Below, in pieces: positions 51,980 to 61,710 of a stretch of DNA of 64,000 bases. The notes under the pieces are model-generated. The model saw only the letters and a list, made by a program, of their open reading frames with translations. It was not told the origin of the DNA and did not search any database. The position numbers and the translations under genes were made by a program. This DNA comes from Rhizobium leguminosarum bv. trifolii WSM1325 (GTDB lineage Bacteria > Pseudomonadota > Alphaproteobacteria > Rhizobiales > Rhizobiaceae), in contig CP001622.1 in assembly GCA_000023185.1 (NCBI GenBank), positions 1,488,001 through 1,552,000 of the forward strand. Reading direction: 5' to 3'. Within the stretch, counting starts at the first letter, position 1. The number at the start of each line of letters is the position of its first letter.

Positions 51980-52735
51980 ATGAGCAACACTCTCAATGGA
52001 AAAGTCGCGCTTGTGACGGGTGGCTCTCGAGGTCTGGGCGCCGCCGTGGCCCTCGCTCTCGCCGACGAGGGCGCCGACGTCGCGATCACCTACGAGAAAT
52101 CGAGAGACCGGGCAGAAGGCGTTGTGGCGCAGATCGAACAGCGCGGCCGCCGTGCTGTGGCGATCCAGTCGGACCAGGGCGACCCATCACAAGCGGAACC
52201 TCTCATAGCTAACGTGGTCGAACGTCTCGGCAAATTGGACATCCTCGTGAACAATGCCGCGGTGGCGTGGCAGGGTCGGAAAATCGACGATCCGGAGATC
52301 GACAACTCCGCTATGGACCGGCAATGGGCGATAAACGTGTCTGGCGTCGTCGCAAACATCAGAGCGGCATCCAGAGTTCTTCCCGAGGGCGGGCGGATCA
52401 TCTCGGTCGGCTCCGGCGTCGGCACCCGCGCGGGCTTCCCTGGAACCGCGGACTATGCGGGCACCAAGGCTGCCTTGATCGGCTATTCAAAAGGGGTCGC
52501 CCGCGATCTCGGGCCGCGAAAGATTACTGTCAACGTGGTTCAGGCGGGGATCATGGCGACCGACATGTTAGCCGGATCGGAAGACAAGCTGCCAGCGGGG
52601 ATCCTGGATCTTCATGCCCTTGGACGGATCGCCACCGTAGAGGAAGTGGCCGCCGGCATTATCTTCCTTGCAAGCCCGTCGGCGAGCTACGTCACGGGTT
52701 CGGTTCTGGACGTCAACGGCGGATACCTCGCTTAA
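51980..52735 (+). CDS. Short-chain dehydrogenase/reductase
   Basis: This 251-residue SDR has a glycine-rich nucleotide site (ALVTGGSRGLGAAV), NNAAVAW, a catalytic Ser before RAGFPGTADYAGTKAALIGY with Tyr and Lys, and a C-terminal GSVLDVNGGY. The ATG at 51980 follows GGAG; the longer frame from 51833 overlaps DUF302. Substrate is unknown. Confidence 0.94.
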   Translation: MSNTLNGKVALVTGGSRGLGAAVALALADEGADVAITYEKSRDRAEGVVAQIEQRGRRAVAIQSDQGDPSQAEPLIANVVERLGKLDILVNNAAVAWQGRKIDDPEIDNSAMDRQWAINVSGVVANIRAASRVLPEGGRIISVGSGVGTRAGFPGTADYAGTKAALIGYSKGVARDLGPRKITVNVVQAGIMATDMLAGSEDKLPAGILDLHALGRIATVEEVAAGIIFLASPSASYVTGSVLDVNGGYLA

Positions 52736-52851
52736 CCACCGCTTCAAACGGACTCTTTCGAAAGACCGCCTCCTGTTCGAAACGCAACAATCACTGAGTT
52801 CGACAAAAGAGCGGCCGTTTTTCACGCGTCGCGAACAGGAGGCTCGACCAT

Positions 52852-53820
52852 ATGAAATCCGGGTCAACTTTCCCACTCACAAGACGAGACGCATTGCTCG
52901 CAGGATCGGCCGCCGCCGTGGCGCTGGCAGTCGGTCCGTCGGCATCAGCCGCCACCAAACAGCAACAATCAACAATGGAGAACAAGTTCATGGGTACTGT
53001 GAAGGTGAAAGACGGAACCGAAATCTTCTACAAGGACTGGGGTCCGAAGGACGGGCAGCCGATCGTATTCCACCACGGCTGGCCGCTCAGCGGCGACGAC
53101 TGGGACAACCAGATGCTCTTCTTTCTCGGAGAAGGTTTCCGGGTCATCGCACATGATCGCCGAGGGCACGGCCGCTCGTCGCAGAGCCGGACGGGTCACG
53201 AGATGGACACCTACGCGGCTGACGTTGCAGAGGTGGCGGAAGCGCTCGATCTCAAGAATGCGGTCCACATCGGCCACTCGACAGGAGGCGGCGAAGTAGT
53301 CCATTACGTCGCGCGGTCAAAACCGGGCAGGGTTGCCAAGGCGGTCATCGCCGGCGCAATTCCGCCGGTCATGTTGAAGTCTGACAAGAACCCCGGCGGC
53401 CTGCCGATCGACGTGTTCGACGGCTTGCGCAAGGCGCTGGCCGCCAACCGCGCACAGTTCTACATCGACGTTCCGACCGGCCCCTTCTACGGCTTCAATC
53501 GTCCGGACGCCAAGATCTCCCAGGGCCTGATCGACAACTGGTGGCGGCAGGGCATGATGGGCGCTGCAAATGCCCACTACGAGTGCATCAAGGCGTTCTC
53601 GGAGACGGACTTTACCGAAGATCTGAAGAAGATCGAGGTTCCGGTCTACGTCATTCACGGAACCGACGATCAGATCGTGCCCTACAAGGACGCGGCGGAG
53701 CTTTCAGTCAAACTCCTGAAGCACGGCACCTTGAAGCTTTACGATGGATATCCGCATGGGATGCTGTCGACGCACCCCGAAGTGCTGAATTCGGACATCT
53801 TGGCGTTCATCAAAGCCTGA
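52852..53820 (+). CDS. Tat-exported alpha/beta hydrolase (chloroperoxidase-like)
   Basis: This 322-residue protein has a twin-arginine leader (PLTRRDALLAGSAAAVALAV). Its hydrolase fold has HHGWPLSGDDW, the nucleophile in GHSTGGGE, and a late His in YPHGMLST. It resembles non-haem chloroperoxidases. The start gives the Tat signal. A hairpin follows its stop. Confidence 0.93.
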   Translation: MKSGSTFPLTRRDALLAGSAAAVALAVGPSASAATKQQQSTMENKFMGTVKVKDGTEIFYKDWGPKDGQPIVFHHGWPLSGDDWDNQMLFFLGEGFRVIAHDRRGHGRSSQSRTGHEMDTYAADVAEVAEALDLKNAVHIGHSTGGGEVVHYVARSKPGRVAKAVIAGAIPPVMLKSDKNPGGLPIDVFDGLRKALAANRAQFYIDVPTGPFYGFNRPDAKISQGLIDNWWRQGMMGAANAHYECIKAFSETDFTEDLKKIEVPVYVIHGTDDQIVPYKDAAELSVKLLKHGTLKLYDGYPHGMLSTHPEVLNSDILAFIKA

Positions 53821-53826
53821 CTGAGT

Positions 53827-53854
53827 GATGGGGTCGACGGACGTCGGCCCCATC
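53827..53854 (+). terminator. Hairpin after the chloroperoxidase-like gene
   Basis: GATGGGGTCGAC pairs with GTCGGCCCCATC (one T-G wobble) across a 4-nt GGAC loop, 6 nt after the stop. There is no T run. It is probably a weak terminator or mRNA stabiliser. Confidence 0.55.
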
Positions 53855-53983
53855 GCAGACCTGTTGCCCGCCGGAGGCCTAACGCAAACTCACAACCTCT
53901 CCCTGCAACTTCTTAGCCTCTCCGAAGCACCCGGAGTAGCATTGCCATCTTCGAAATCGTTCAAGCCACTAGGGGAGACGAGC

Positions 53984-54730
53984 ATGCGGCTCCAGGGAAA
54001 AGTAGCTGTCGTTACCGGAGCAAACAGCGGAATCGGTCTGGCTTCCGCCAAACGTTTTGCGGACGAGGGCGCGCGGGTCTTCATGACCGGGCGGCGCAGG
54101 GAGCAGCTCGACGCAGCCGTCAGCGAAGTCGGTAGGAATGCGCGGGGCGTTCAGGGAGACATCTCCAACCTCGCCGACCTTGATCGGTTGTACGAGATCG
54201 TAGAGGCCGAGGCGGGCCACCTGGACATCGTGTTCGCCAACGCGGGCGGCGGGGAGTTCTCGCCGCTGGGCTCGATCACCGAGGAGCACTACGACCGCAC
54301 CTTCGACATCAACGTCAAGGGCACGCTCTTCACCGTCCAAAAGGCGCTTCCCCTCCTGAAGGAGGGCGGCTCCGTAATCCTCACGGGCTCGACTACGGGA
54401 TCGACCGGCACGCCGGCATTCTCTGTCTATGCCGCAACGAAGGCGGCCATCCGCAATTTCGCCCGCAACTGGATCATCGATCTCGCTCCGCGCGGCATCA
54501 GGGTCAATGTGCTTTCGCCGGGCGCCACGTCCACTCCCGGCTGGCGCGGTCTGGCGCACTCGGAGGAGATGGAGAAGGAAATGCTGCGGCAGACCGTCGC
54601 GAGCATCCCGCTCGGACGCCTGGGCGACCCACGGGAAATCGCAGACGCCGCGCTGTTCCTCGCGTCGGACGAGAGCAGTTTCGTTAACGGTTGCGAGCTG
54701 TTCGCGGACGGTGGATCGGCGCAGATATAG
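53984..54730 (+). CDS. Short-chain dehydrogenase/reductase
   Basis: This 248-residue SDR has the TGANSGIGLASAKRFADEGA nucleotide site, NAGGGEFSP, a catalytic Ser/Tyr/Lys in TGSTTGSTGTPAFSVYAATK, and LFADGGSAQI at the end. The ATG at 53984 follows AGGGGAG; the upstream frame is non-coding. It is similar to, but separate from, the SDR at 51980. Confidence 0.94.
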   Translation: MRLQGKVAVVTGANSGIGLASAKRFADEGARVFMTGRRREQLDAAVSEVGRNARGVQGDISNLADLDRLYEIVEAEAGHLDIVFANAGGGEFSPLGSITEEHYDRTFDINVKGTLFTVQKALPLLKEGGSVILTGSTTGSTGTPAFSVYAATKAAIRNFARNWIIDLAPRGIRVNVLSPGATSTPGWRGLAHSEEMEKEMLRQTVASIPLGRLGDPREIADAALFLASDESSFVNGCELFADGGSAQI

Positions 54731-54890
54731 CTACTTGCCTGATCCCGACTGGCAAGCGAGGAGAAATGGTTGGATCGCTACGGGCAAAATGTTCTAGGAT
54801 CGAGCCGGCTGACGCGCGGCAGGTGCCTGATCACCAGGTATTTCCGAGAACTTTCGTTCTTATGAAAGCCCGGCCGCCCGGAGCATCGTG

Positions 54891-57800
54891 ATGGATATGT
54901 CTCGATACCAGCCGCAGATGCTTTGGGAAGGCGATGTCCTCGCGCTCTATCGCGGCTGGTCGCCGGAAAGAACCACGTCCGTCCTTCTGGTCACTCCGGT
55001 ATCGGCGAATGACGCCGGAGAAGGCCTCCATCGTCTTGAACATGAACTTGCCCTCGCGGAAAAACTCGAGGCGCCCTGGGCAGCGAAGCCTTTGGCGCTC
55101 GAGCGTCACGACGGGCGGCCGTTTCTTGTGCTGTCGGACGAGGGCGGGACGCCTCTGAGCAAGCTGCTCGGGAGGCCTTTCGAAACCGAGCGGTCCCTGG
55201 TTATCGCGACTAATGCGGCCGCAGCACTTCGAAAGGCTCACGCTCTCGACCTCGTCCACAAGGATTTGAGGCCGGACAATTTGCTCGTCGACCCTTCCGG
55301 AAGAGTATGGTTGACGGGATTCGGCAAGGCTGGTCCGGCGAGGCCCGAGGACCAGCCGGTTGGTCCCGCGATCGCCGCCGCTGATCTCGCCTATATCTCG
55401 CCTGAACAGACCGGGCGGGTGAAGCGAGCGGTCGACGCCCGCAGCGATCTTTATTCCCTCGGCGTCGTCTTCTATCAAGTCCTGACCGGGGAATTGCCGT
55501 TCGTCGCCACTGACGCGATGGAGTGGATTCATGCCCACGTCGCCCGGCAGCCGATCCCAGCCGGTCAACGGCACGAAGACGTTCCGCCTACACTTGAGAC
55601 CATCGCGCAGAAGCTTCTGGCCAAGAAGCCGGAGGAGCGATACCAGACCGCTGCAGGCCTCGAAGCCGACCTGAAGCGTTGCTTGGACAGTTGGCGTCAG
55701 AGCGGATGCATTCAACAGTTCGACATCGCGACAATCGATGCGGGCGAGCGGTTACGCGTGCCTGAAGGGCTCTACGGTCGCTCCCGTCAGAACGACGCCA
55801 TCGCGGGCGCATTCGAGCGAGTGCAATCTTCGGGCAGGGCGGAAGTCGTGCTGGTCTCCGGTCCTGCGGGAGTCGGCAAATCCTCCGTCGTGCACGAATT
55901 GCGGAAGAAGCGCTTTCAGCAGGCGGGCCTCTTCGCCTCAGGGAAGTTCGATCAATACACGCGCGACATTCCGTATGCGACGATAGCGCAAGCCTTCAGG
56001 GGGCTTGTGCGGCAGATCCTAGGCTCTGGGGACGCAGATCTCGCACATTGGCGAAGGGCGCTCATCGATGCCCTCGGTCCTAACGGACAGCTCATGGTGA
56101 ATCTCGTCCCGGAACTCTCGCTCGTTATTGGCGAACAGCTCCCGGCGCCCGATCTTCCACCGCAGGATGCGAAGGCTCGCTTCCATCTGATCTTCCGCCG
56201 ATTTCTGAATGTCTTCGCCCGACCGAACATGCCACTGGTTCTGTTCATCGACGACGTACAGTGGCTGGACACGGCTACGATAGAGCTTCTTGAGCGGATC
56301 ACGGTTGAACCAGACGTCACCGATCTTCTCCTCATCTGCGCATACAGAGACGACGAGGTTTCTCGGGAACATCCATTTACCGCCACGCGAGAGGCGATGC
56401 TAAACGCCCCGATCCACGTGCAGGAAGAACATCTTTCACCGCTCACAGTGAAGGATCTGGAGCAACTCCTGGCGGACGCGCTCCAGTCCGAAAGAGAGCT
56501 GGTCGCGCCGTTGGCGAAGCTGGTTTTCGACAAGACCGAGGGCAATCCCTTCTTCGTACTTCAGTTCCTGACGACAATGGACGAGGAGAGGCTCGTTACC
56601 TTCGACGCCGTTCAGGGAACTTGGATATGGGAACCGGATCGCATCAGGACGAAAGGTATCACGGACAACGTCGCCGAGCTGGTGTCATCGAAGCTCTTGC
56701 GGCTCCCCCGAGTGACATTAGAGACGGTCAAACTGCTCGCCTGTCTTGGCAATGGTGCATCGTTGTCAACGTTGGGCATCGTGGGTGGAGAGTCCAATCA
56801 GCAAGTTGCCGCGATCCTGTGGGAAGCGATACAGGCTAGGTTCGTACTGCGTGTGGACGACGCCTTCGTTTTTGCTCATGATCGGATACAGGAGGCGGCC
56901 TACCTCCTCGTTCCGCAACATGAGCGTCCGGCGATCCATCTTCGGATTGGCCGAGCTCTCATGTCAAAGATGACGCCGACCGATCTTCGGGATCGCGTCT
57001 TCGAAGTCACCGATCAGATCGGGCGAGGTCTCGGTCTGATCACCTCGGACGTAGAGCGCGCACAAGTCGCCGAACTGTTTCTCGACGCAGGCGCTCGCGC
57101 GAAGACGTCCGCGGCATACCCCTCGGCGCTCCGATATTTCACGACTGGCTTGAGCCTGCTTGACCACGGACATTGGGAGCGGCGCTACGACCTGATGTTT
57201 TCTTTGGCCCTTCAGAAGGCCGAATGCGAATTCCTGACTGGCGAGCATGGAGTGGCGGAAACACATCTGGTGGACCTGATTACCCGCGCCGCATCCCGTG
57301 TCGATGGGGCCGCTGTCGTCCGTCTGCTTTCATCTCTTTACGTTGCACTCGGCGAGCAGACCAAAGCCGTCGATGTCGGGTTGGAGTTTCTAAGAGAGAT
57401 GGGGATCGAATGGTCCGCACACCCGTCGGAAGAGGACCTCCGGTCGGAAATTGAAGCGATGAGCGAATTGCTCGCAGGGCGCGACATCGCGCTGCTTGTG
57501 GATTTGCCGCGTATGGCCGACCCGGACTGGCTCGCGGCAATGGACGTCCTTGCCTACATGATCCTGCCGGCGCTCCTGACCGACAGCAATCTCGAAGATC
57601 TGATCTACACCCAGATGGTCAACCTGAGCCTTAGATACGGCAACTGCGATGCTTCCTGCTATGCCTATGCTTCGTTCATTGTTCCTCTCGGCCTCCGCTT
57701 CGGGGACTATGCATTAGGTCGTCAGTTCGGCGACCTGGGGCTAGCCCTCGTCGACGAATACGGACTGGATCGCTTCAAGGCTCGCGTCTACACATGTTAT

Positions 57801-60359
57801 TCTTGCTACGTCGTTCCATGGGCCCGACACCTTCCTGAATCGATATTGCTCACACGGCGCGCCATCGAAGTCGGTATCGCCGCCGGTGACCTCGTTTACG
57901 CTGCCACGACCGCCAAGAGCCTGGTGTCCAACCTCCTCGTTTCCGGCGAGCCTCTACAGGTTGTCGAAAACGAAGGAATGCAGTTCCTCGCGATGGCAAA
58001 CAAGGCTGGATTTGGCCTCGCGGCGGATTCCGCCATCGGGCAGCTATTGCTGATCCGCGAACTCGAGGGGAGAGCCGGTCCGGAGAAGAACGATCTGCCC
58101 GACAGATCGTCGTTCCTCCAGCACTTGCAGGAGGCTGGTGCGTCGCTTGTCCTCCCCTTGGCGTGGTATTGGATCCAGGAGATGCAGGCCCGGTTTCTCG
58201 AAGAAGATTATGCCGCTGCAGTCGAGGCCGAATACGAAGCTCGTAAAATTGTCGGTGCGACGCGATCTTTTATCGATCTCGGCGAATACCACTTCTATTC
58301 CGCGCTCGCCCACGCCGGGGCATGCGCTTCTGCCAGCGACGAAAAGCGGCAGCTCCACTTGCAGTCGATCCGAGCACACCTGACACAGATCGAGGCGTGG
58401 GCAGAGAGCTGCCCCGAGAACTTCAGCAATCGCCGCAGCCTTGTCGCGGCCGAAATTGCTCGCCTCGAAAGTCGCGATTTCGAAGCCCTCGAGCTTTACG
58501 AGGAAGCTGTGCGATCGGCCAGGCGATATGGCTTCATCCAGAACGAAGCGCTTTCGAACGAACTTGCCGCCCGCCACTGCGCCTCTCGAGGGCTGACGAT
58601 GAGCGCGGATGCCTTCCTTCGGAGTGCGAGGGCCTGTTACGCAAAATGGGGAGCGCACGGTAAGGTGCGTCAAATCGATCGATCGAACTCCGATTGGGGA
58701 ATCGAGAGTGAGCAGAGGCAACCCTCAACGGGAGCGCCAGTAAACTATCTGGACATGGCGGCAGTGATGGAGATGTCGCAAGCAGTTTCAGGCGAAATTG
58801 TTCTTGATCGCCTCATCGAGCGTCTGATGATCACCGTCGTGGAGCATTCGGGTGCCGTCCGAGGGCTGTTGCTGCTTTCCCAAGATGGAAAGATGCAAGT
58901 CGTTGCGGAGGCGGTCACCGATCAAAGTGGGATTTCCGTGTTCTTGTCCAAGTCGGGCGGGGTTGCGTTTCCCGACACAGTCGTCAGCTACGTCAGCCAC
59001 ACCCGAGAGGTGGTCATTCTCGACGACGCGCAGCAGGCAGACCTGTTTTCCGGCGATGCCTACTTCCAGCAATTCGGATCGACATCCGTGCTTTGCCTTC
59101 CGTTGGTGAAACAACAGCAGCTCGTCGGGATCCTGTATCTCGAAAACAGCCTGTCATCCCATCTGTTCACCGAGGGCCAGGTCGCAGTTCTACGTCTTCT
59201 TGCGTCTCAAGCGGCGATCTCTCTCGAAAACGCCGCGTTATATCGCGAGGCGCAGGAAACCCATGAACGGGCACGTCGCGCGGCCGAGGAGCTTCGTGTC
59301 TCGTACGACATGATCCCGGCCCAGGCGTGGAACACGGAGCCGGACGGTCTCTATCCTGCATTCAACAAGCAGTGGCACGACTACACGGGAATCTCGCCCG
59401 AGAGCGCGCGCACCGGCGGATGGGTAGATTCATATCACCCTGAAGACAGGGAAAAAGTTCTCCGGAAATGGACTGAGCTCCTTCAGACCGGAACCGCCGG
59501 CGAGATAGAGGCGCGAATCGTACGACATGACGGGGTTTCGCGGGTCTTCCTTGTGCGGGGATCGCCTATGCGAGACGAAAGGGGAGCAATTCTGAAGTGG
59601 TTCGGCACGCACACGGACATTGACGATCTTAAGCGGATCGAGGAGGCGCAGGAACTACTCGCACGCGCCGGCCGGCTCACGGCCTTGGGTGAGCTGACGG
59701 CGTCGATCGCACACGAGGTCAATCAGCCTTTGATGGCCATTGTCACCAATGCGGCGACGTGTCTGCGGTGGCTAAGTGACGACCTGCTTGACGTGCGGGA
59801 GGCCCGTGAGGCCGCGGAACGGATCATCCGCGACGGCCATCGTGCTGGAGATGTCATCACGAGTATTCGCGCAATGGCTAGGAAGTCGCCTTTGGCGATG
59901 GAAGACGTCGACGTCAACGCAATGGTCGAAGACGTGCTCGTCCTGACACGAGGCGAGCTTCAACGTCACGGGATCACGCTCCAGAAGGAGTTGGCCGCGG
60001 ATGTCGGCTCGGCGGTCGGAGACCGGATCCAGTTGCAGCAGGTCGTCCTTAATCTGATCCTCAATGCGGTCGAAGCGATAGGATCCTCCGAGAGGGGATC
60101 ACGGGGTCTGCAAGTCACCTCGGAGAGGTCGGACGACGGAAAGGTCCTGGTCACCGTTGCCGACAGCGGACCCGGCATCGACGTAGCGAAATTAGATCAG
60201 ATATTTGAAGCGTTCTTCACAACGAAGACCGGTGGTCTCGGGATGGGATTGTCGATATGCCGTTCGATCGTCGAGGCGCATGGAGGACGGCTCTGGGTGT
60301 CGCCGAATGACCCGGACGGAAGCGTGTTCTCGTTCACTCTAAGGGCGGCGGCACCTTAA
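54891..60359 (+). CDS. Giant pseudokinase-AAA-GAF-PAS-histidine kinase
   Basis: This protein of about 1,822 residues has a protein-kinase-like domain (1-270), an AAA ATPase (about 300-620; Walker A GPAGVGKS at 324-331, Walker B FIDDVQW with Asp454-455), and a long helical repeat region (about 700-1,250). A GAF domain (about 1,290-1,440), a PAS domain (about 1,460-1,575), HisKA with His1608 (SIAHEVNQPLM) and HATPase (GLGMGLSICRSI) follow. The kinase lobe keeps HKDLRPDN (123-130) but the DFG motif is GFG (143-145) and no Lys is seen in the VLLVTP strand. It is therefore probably a pseudokinase and works as a sensor or scaffold. An in-frame GTG at 54888 is an alternative start. Confidence 0.93.
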   Translation: MDMSRYQPQMLWEGDVLALYRGWSPERTTSVLLVTPVSANDAGEGLHRLEHELALAEKLEAPWAAKPLALERHDGRPFLVLSDEGGTPLSKLLGRPFETERSLVIATNAAAALRKAHALDLVHKDLRPDNLLVDPSGRVWLTGFGKAGPARPEDQPVGPAIAAADLAYISPEQTGRVKRAVDARSDLYSLGVVFYQVLTGELPFVATDAMEWIHAHVARQPIPAGQRHEDVPPTLETIAQKLLAKKPEERYQTAAGLEADLKRCLDSWRQSGCIQQFDIATIDAGERLRVPEGLYGRSRQNDAIAGAFERVQSSGRAEVVLVSGPAGVGKSSVVHELRKKRFQQAGLFASGKFDQYTRDIPYATIAQAFRGLVRQILGSGDADLAHWRRALIDALGPNGQLMVNLVPELSLVIGEQLPAPDLPPQDAKARFHLIFRRFLNVFARPNMPLVLFIDDVQWLDTATIELLERITVEPDVTDLLLICAYRDDEVSREHPFTATREAMLNAPIHVQEEHLSPLTVKDLEQLLADALQSERELVAPLAKLVFDKTEGNPFFVLQFLTTMDEERLVTFDAVQGTWIWEPDRIRTKGITDNVAELVSSKLLRLPRVTLETVKLLACLGNGASLSTLGIVGGESNQQVAAILWEAIQARFVLRVDDAFVFAHDRIQEAAYLLVPQHERPAIHLRIGRALMSKMTPTDLRDRVFEVTDQIGRGLGLITSDVERAQVAELFLDAGARAKTSAAYPSALRYFTTGLSLLDHGHWERRYDLMFSLALQKAECEFLTGEHGVAETHLVDLITRAASRVDGAAVVRLLSSLYVALGEQTKAVDVGLEFLREMGIEWSAHPSEEDLRSEIEAMSELLAGRDIALLVDLPRMADPDWLAAMDVLAYMILPALLTDSNLEDLIYTQMVNLSLRYGNCDASCYAYASFIVPLGLRFGDYALGRQFGDLGLALVDEYGLDRFKARVYTCYSCYVVPWARHLPESILLTRRAIEVGIAAGDLVYAATTAKSLVSNLLVSGEPLQVVENEGMQFLAMANKAGFGLAADSAIGQLLLIRELEGRAGPEKNDLPDRSSFLQHLQEAGASLVLPLAWYWIQEMQARFLEEDYAAAVEAEYEARKIVGATRSFIDLGEYHFYSALAHAGACASASDEKRQLHLQSIRAHLTQIEAWAESCPENFSNRRSLVAAEIARLESRDFEALELYEEAVRSARRYGFIQNEALSNELAARHCASRGLTMSADAFLRSARACYAKWGAHGKVRQIDRSNSDWGIESEQRQPSTGAPVNYLDMAAVMEMSQAVSGEIVLDRLIERLMITVVEHSGAVRGLLLLSQDGKMQVVAEAVTDQSGISVFLSKSGGVAFPDTVVSYVSHTREVVILDDAQQADLFSGDAYFQQFGSTSVLCLPLVKQQQLVGILYLENSLSSHLFTEGQVAVLRLLASQAAISLENAALYREAQETHERARRAAEELRVSYDMIPAQAWNTEPDGLYPAFNKQWHDYTGISPESARTGGWVDSYHPEDREKVLRKWTELLQTGTAGEIEARIVRHDGVSRVFLVRGSPMRDERGAILKWFGTHTDIDDLKRIEEAQELLARAGRLTALGELTASIAHEVNQPLMAIVTNAATCLRWLSDDLLDVREAREAAERIIRDGHRAGDVITSIRAMARKSPLAMEDVDVNAMVEDVLVLTRGELQRHGITLQKELAADVGSAVGDRIQLQQVVLNLILNAVEAIGSSERGSRGLQVTSERSDDGKVLVTVADSGPGIDVAKLDQIFEAFFTTKTGGLGMGLSICRSIVEAHGGRLWVSPNDPDGSVFSFTLRAAAP

Positions 60360-60535
60360 CCCAGCTCTTGGCAGACGGTAGCCTAGCACGTCGTCCCCAT
60401 CTTTAACCGGGCTTCGCATAGTCGTGTCGCCTTACAAGAACTCACAGGAAAACACTCGCCTTTCAAAAAGGGAGACGGCAAACTCCGAGCCTCGCGCGAA
60501 TATCAACGGCTGCCGATCAATCTAAGGAGGTCGAA
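60360..60535. other. Gap before the metallo-beta-lactamase gene
   Basis: About 175 bp, probably promoter for the next gene. A CTAAGGAGG ribosome site is at its end. No other feature is seen. Confidence 0.4.
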
Positions 60536-61411
60536 ATGTCCTCGGAAAAAGCGAATCTCCCGCCCGGCGTGCTCGCGGGTGGGTTCCACAAGTTGAAGCA
60601 TGGTCGCTTCGACATCACCGTTCTCAGCGATGGATACATCACCCTGACCTCGGATATTCTCATGCCCGACGGCAATCAGGAAGATAGGCGAAGAATTCTC
60701 GGTCGCCTCGGCGGCGACGCCGACAGCGCGCCGCTGCAGACGAACATCCCGCTCATTCGCCACGGAAGTGATCTCATCATCGTCGACACTGGGGCAGGGG
60801 CGAATTTTCAGCCGAGCGACGGCCGGCTCTCTGAGAACCTGTCTTCGGTCGGCGTCGATCCCGCGTCCATAACAAAGGTCATCTTCACGCACGTTCACCC
60901 GGACCACGCCGGCGGCACGACGAAGGCCGACGGATCGCTCCTGTTTCCCAACGCGCAATACTACGTCAATGAAGCCGAGTGGTCGTTCTGGACGGATCCT
61001 GAGTACGAGACGAAGATGCCGGATCCCCTACACGTCTTCGCGCGCGGTGCCCAGCGAGATCTCTTCGCCGTCAAGGACCGGTTGACGATGGTGAAGCCCG
61101 GAGACGAGATCGTGACGGGAATGAACGTTGTCTCCACACGCGGGCACACGCCCGGACACATCTCTCTGGAACTAGCCGGAGATGGCAATCTCCTGATCGC
61201 CGGTGACGTCATCCCGAACAACATAGTCTCCATCGAAAATCCGAAGTGGCATTTCGGGTTCGACACGGAGCCGGAGATTGCCCTCAGAAGCAGGGCTGCG
61301 TTGTTGGATAAAGCTGCAAACGAAAAGCTCCGGATGCTCGGATACCATTGGACCTATCCGGGCGTCGGCTATGTGGAGCGGAACGGGGCGGAGTATTGTT
61401 TCGTCAGATGA
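60536..61411 (+). CDS. Metallo-beta-lactamase-fold hydrolase (lactonase-like)
   Basis: This 291-residue protein has the zinc motif HVHPDHAGG at about 120, a third ligand in GHTPGH, and a later AGDVI site. It resembles quorum-quenching lactonases and related hydrolases. No export signal is seen. It has a perfect ribosome site (AAGGAGG) 8 nt before its ATG, so expression may be strong. Confidence 0.92.
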   Translation: MSSEKANLPPGVLAGGFHKLKHGRFDITVLSDGYITLTSDILMPDGNQEDRRRILGRLGGDADSAPLQTNIPLIRHGSDLIIVDTGAGANFQPSDGRLSENLSSVGVDPASITKVIFTHVHPDHAGGTTKADGSLLFPNAQYYVNEAEWSFWTDPEYETKMPDPLHVFARGAQRDLFAVKDRLTMVKPGDEIVTGMNVVSTRGHTPGHISLELAGDGNLLIAGDVIPNNIVSIENPKWHFGFDTEPEIALRSRAALLDKAANEKLRMLGYHWTYPGVGYVERNGAEYCFVR

Positions 61412-61587
61412 TACGGACTTAAATCGACCACCTAGCCCATCGTCGAACGACGGCATCCCAAGCGCGCTTGAGCGTGCAACTGCCGTGTATCGACACGGCA
61501 TTGCGAAGTTGTTTCGTGATCGACCGCTTTTCGGCTTTGAGATGCAGTTCAAGACACCGCCCCTTGGTCGAACGCCACAAATGTTGG

Positions 61588-61616
61588 TTGACAATGAGTC
61601 TTGCGTTCACTATATG
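61588..61616 (+). promoter_or_regulatory. Sigma-70-type promoter for the 207-residue gene and the AAA protease
   Basis: TTGACA at 61588-61593 and TATATG at 61611-61616 are 17 bp apart, the ideal spacing. The start of transcription would lie about 90 nt before the ATG at 61711. This is the clearest promoter in the window. Confidence 0.7.
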
Positions 61617-61710
61617 TTCCAGCATGGGACACAATCTTCGAATATCCACCATCGGTTGACACTGAACGCCGCTCCAGCGGCAGGTATCATCGTGTGTTGG
61701 GTTTTCGAAC

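Noticed and set aside
54891..55700. Active Ser/Thr kinase domain
   Set aside because: The DFG aspartate is replaced (GFG) and the conserved Lys is not seen, so catalysis is not supported.
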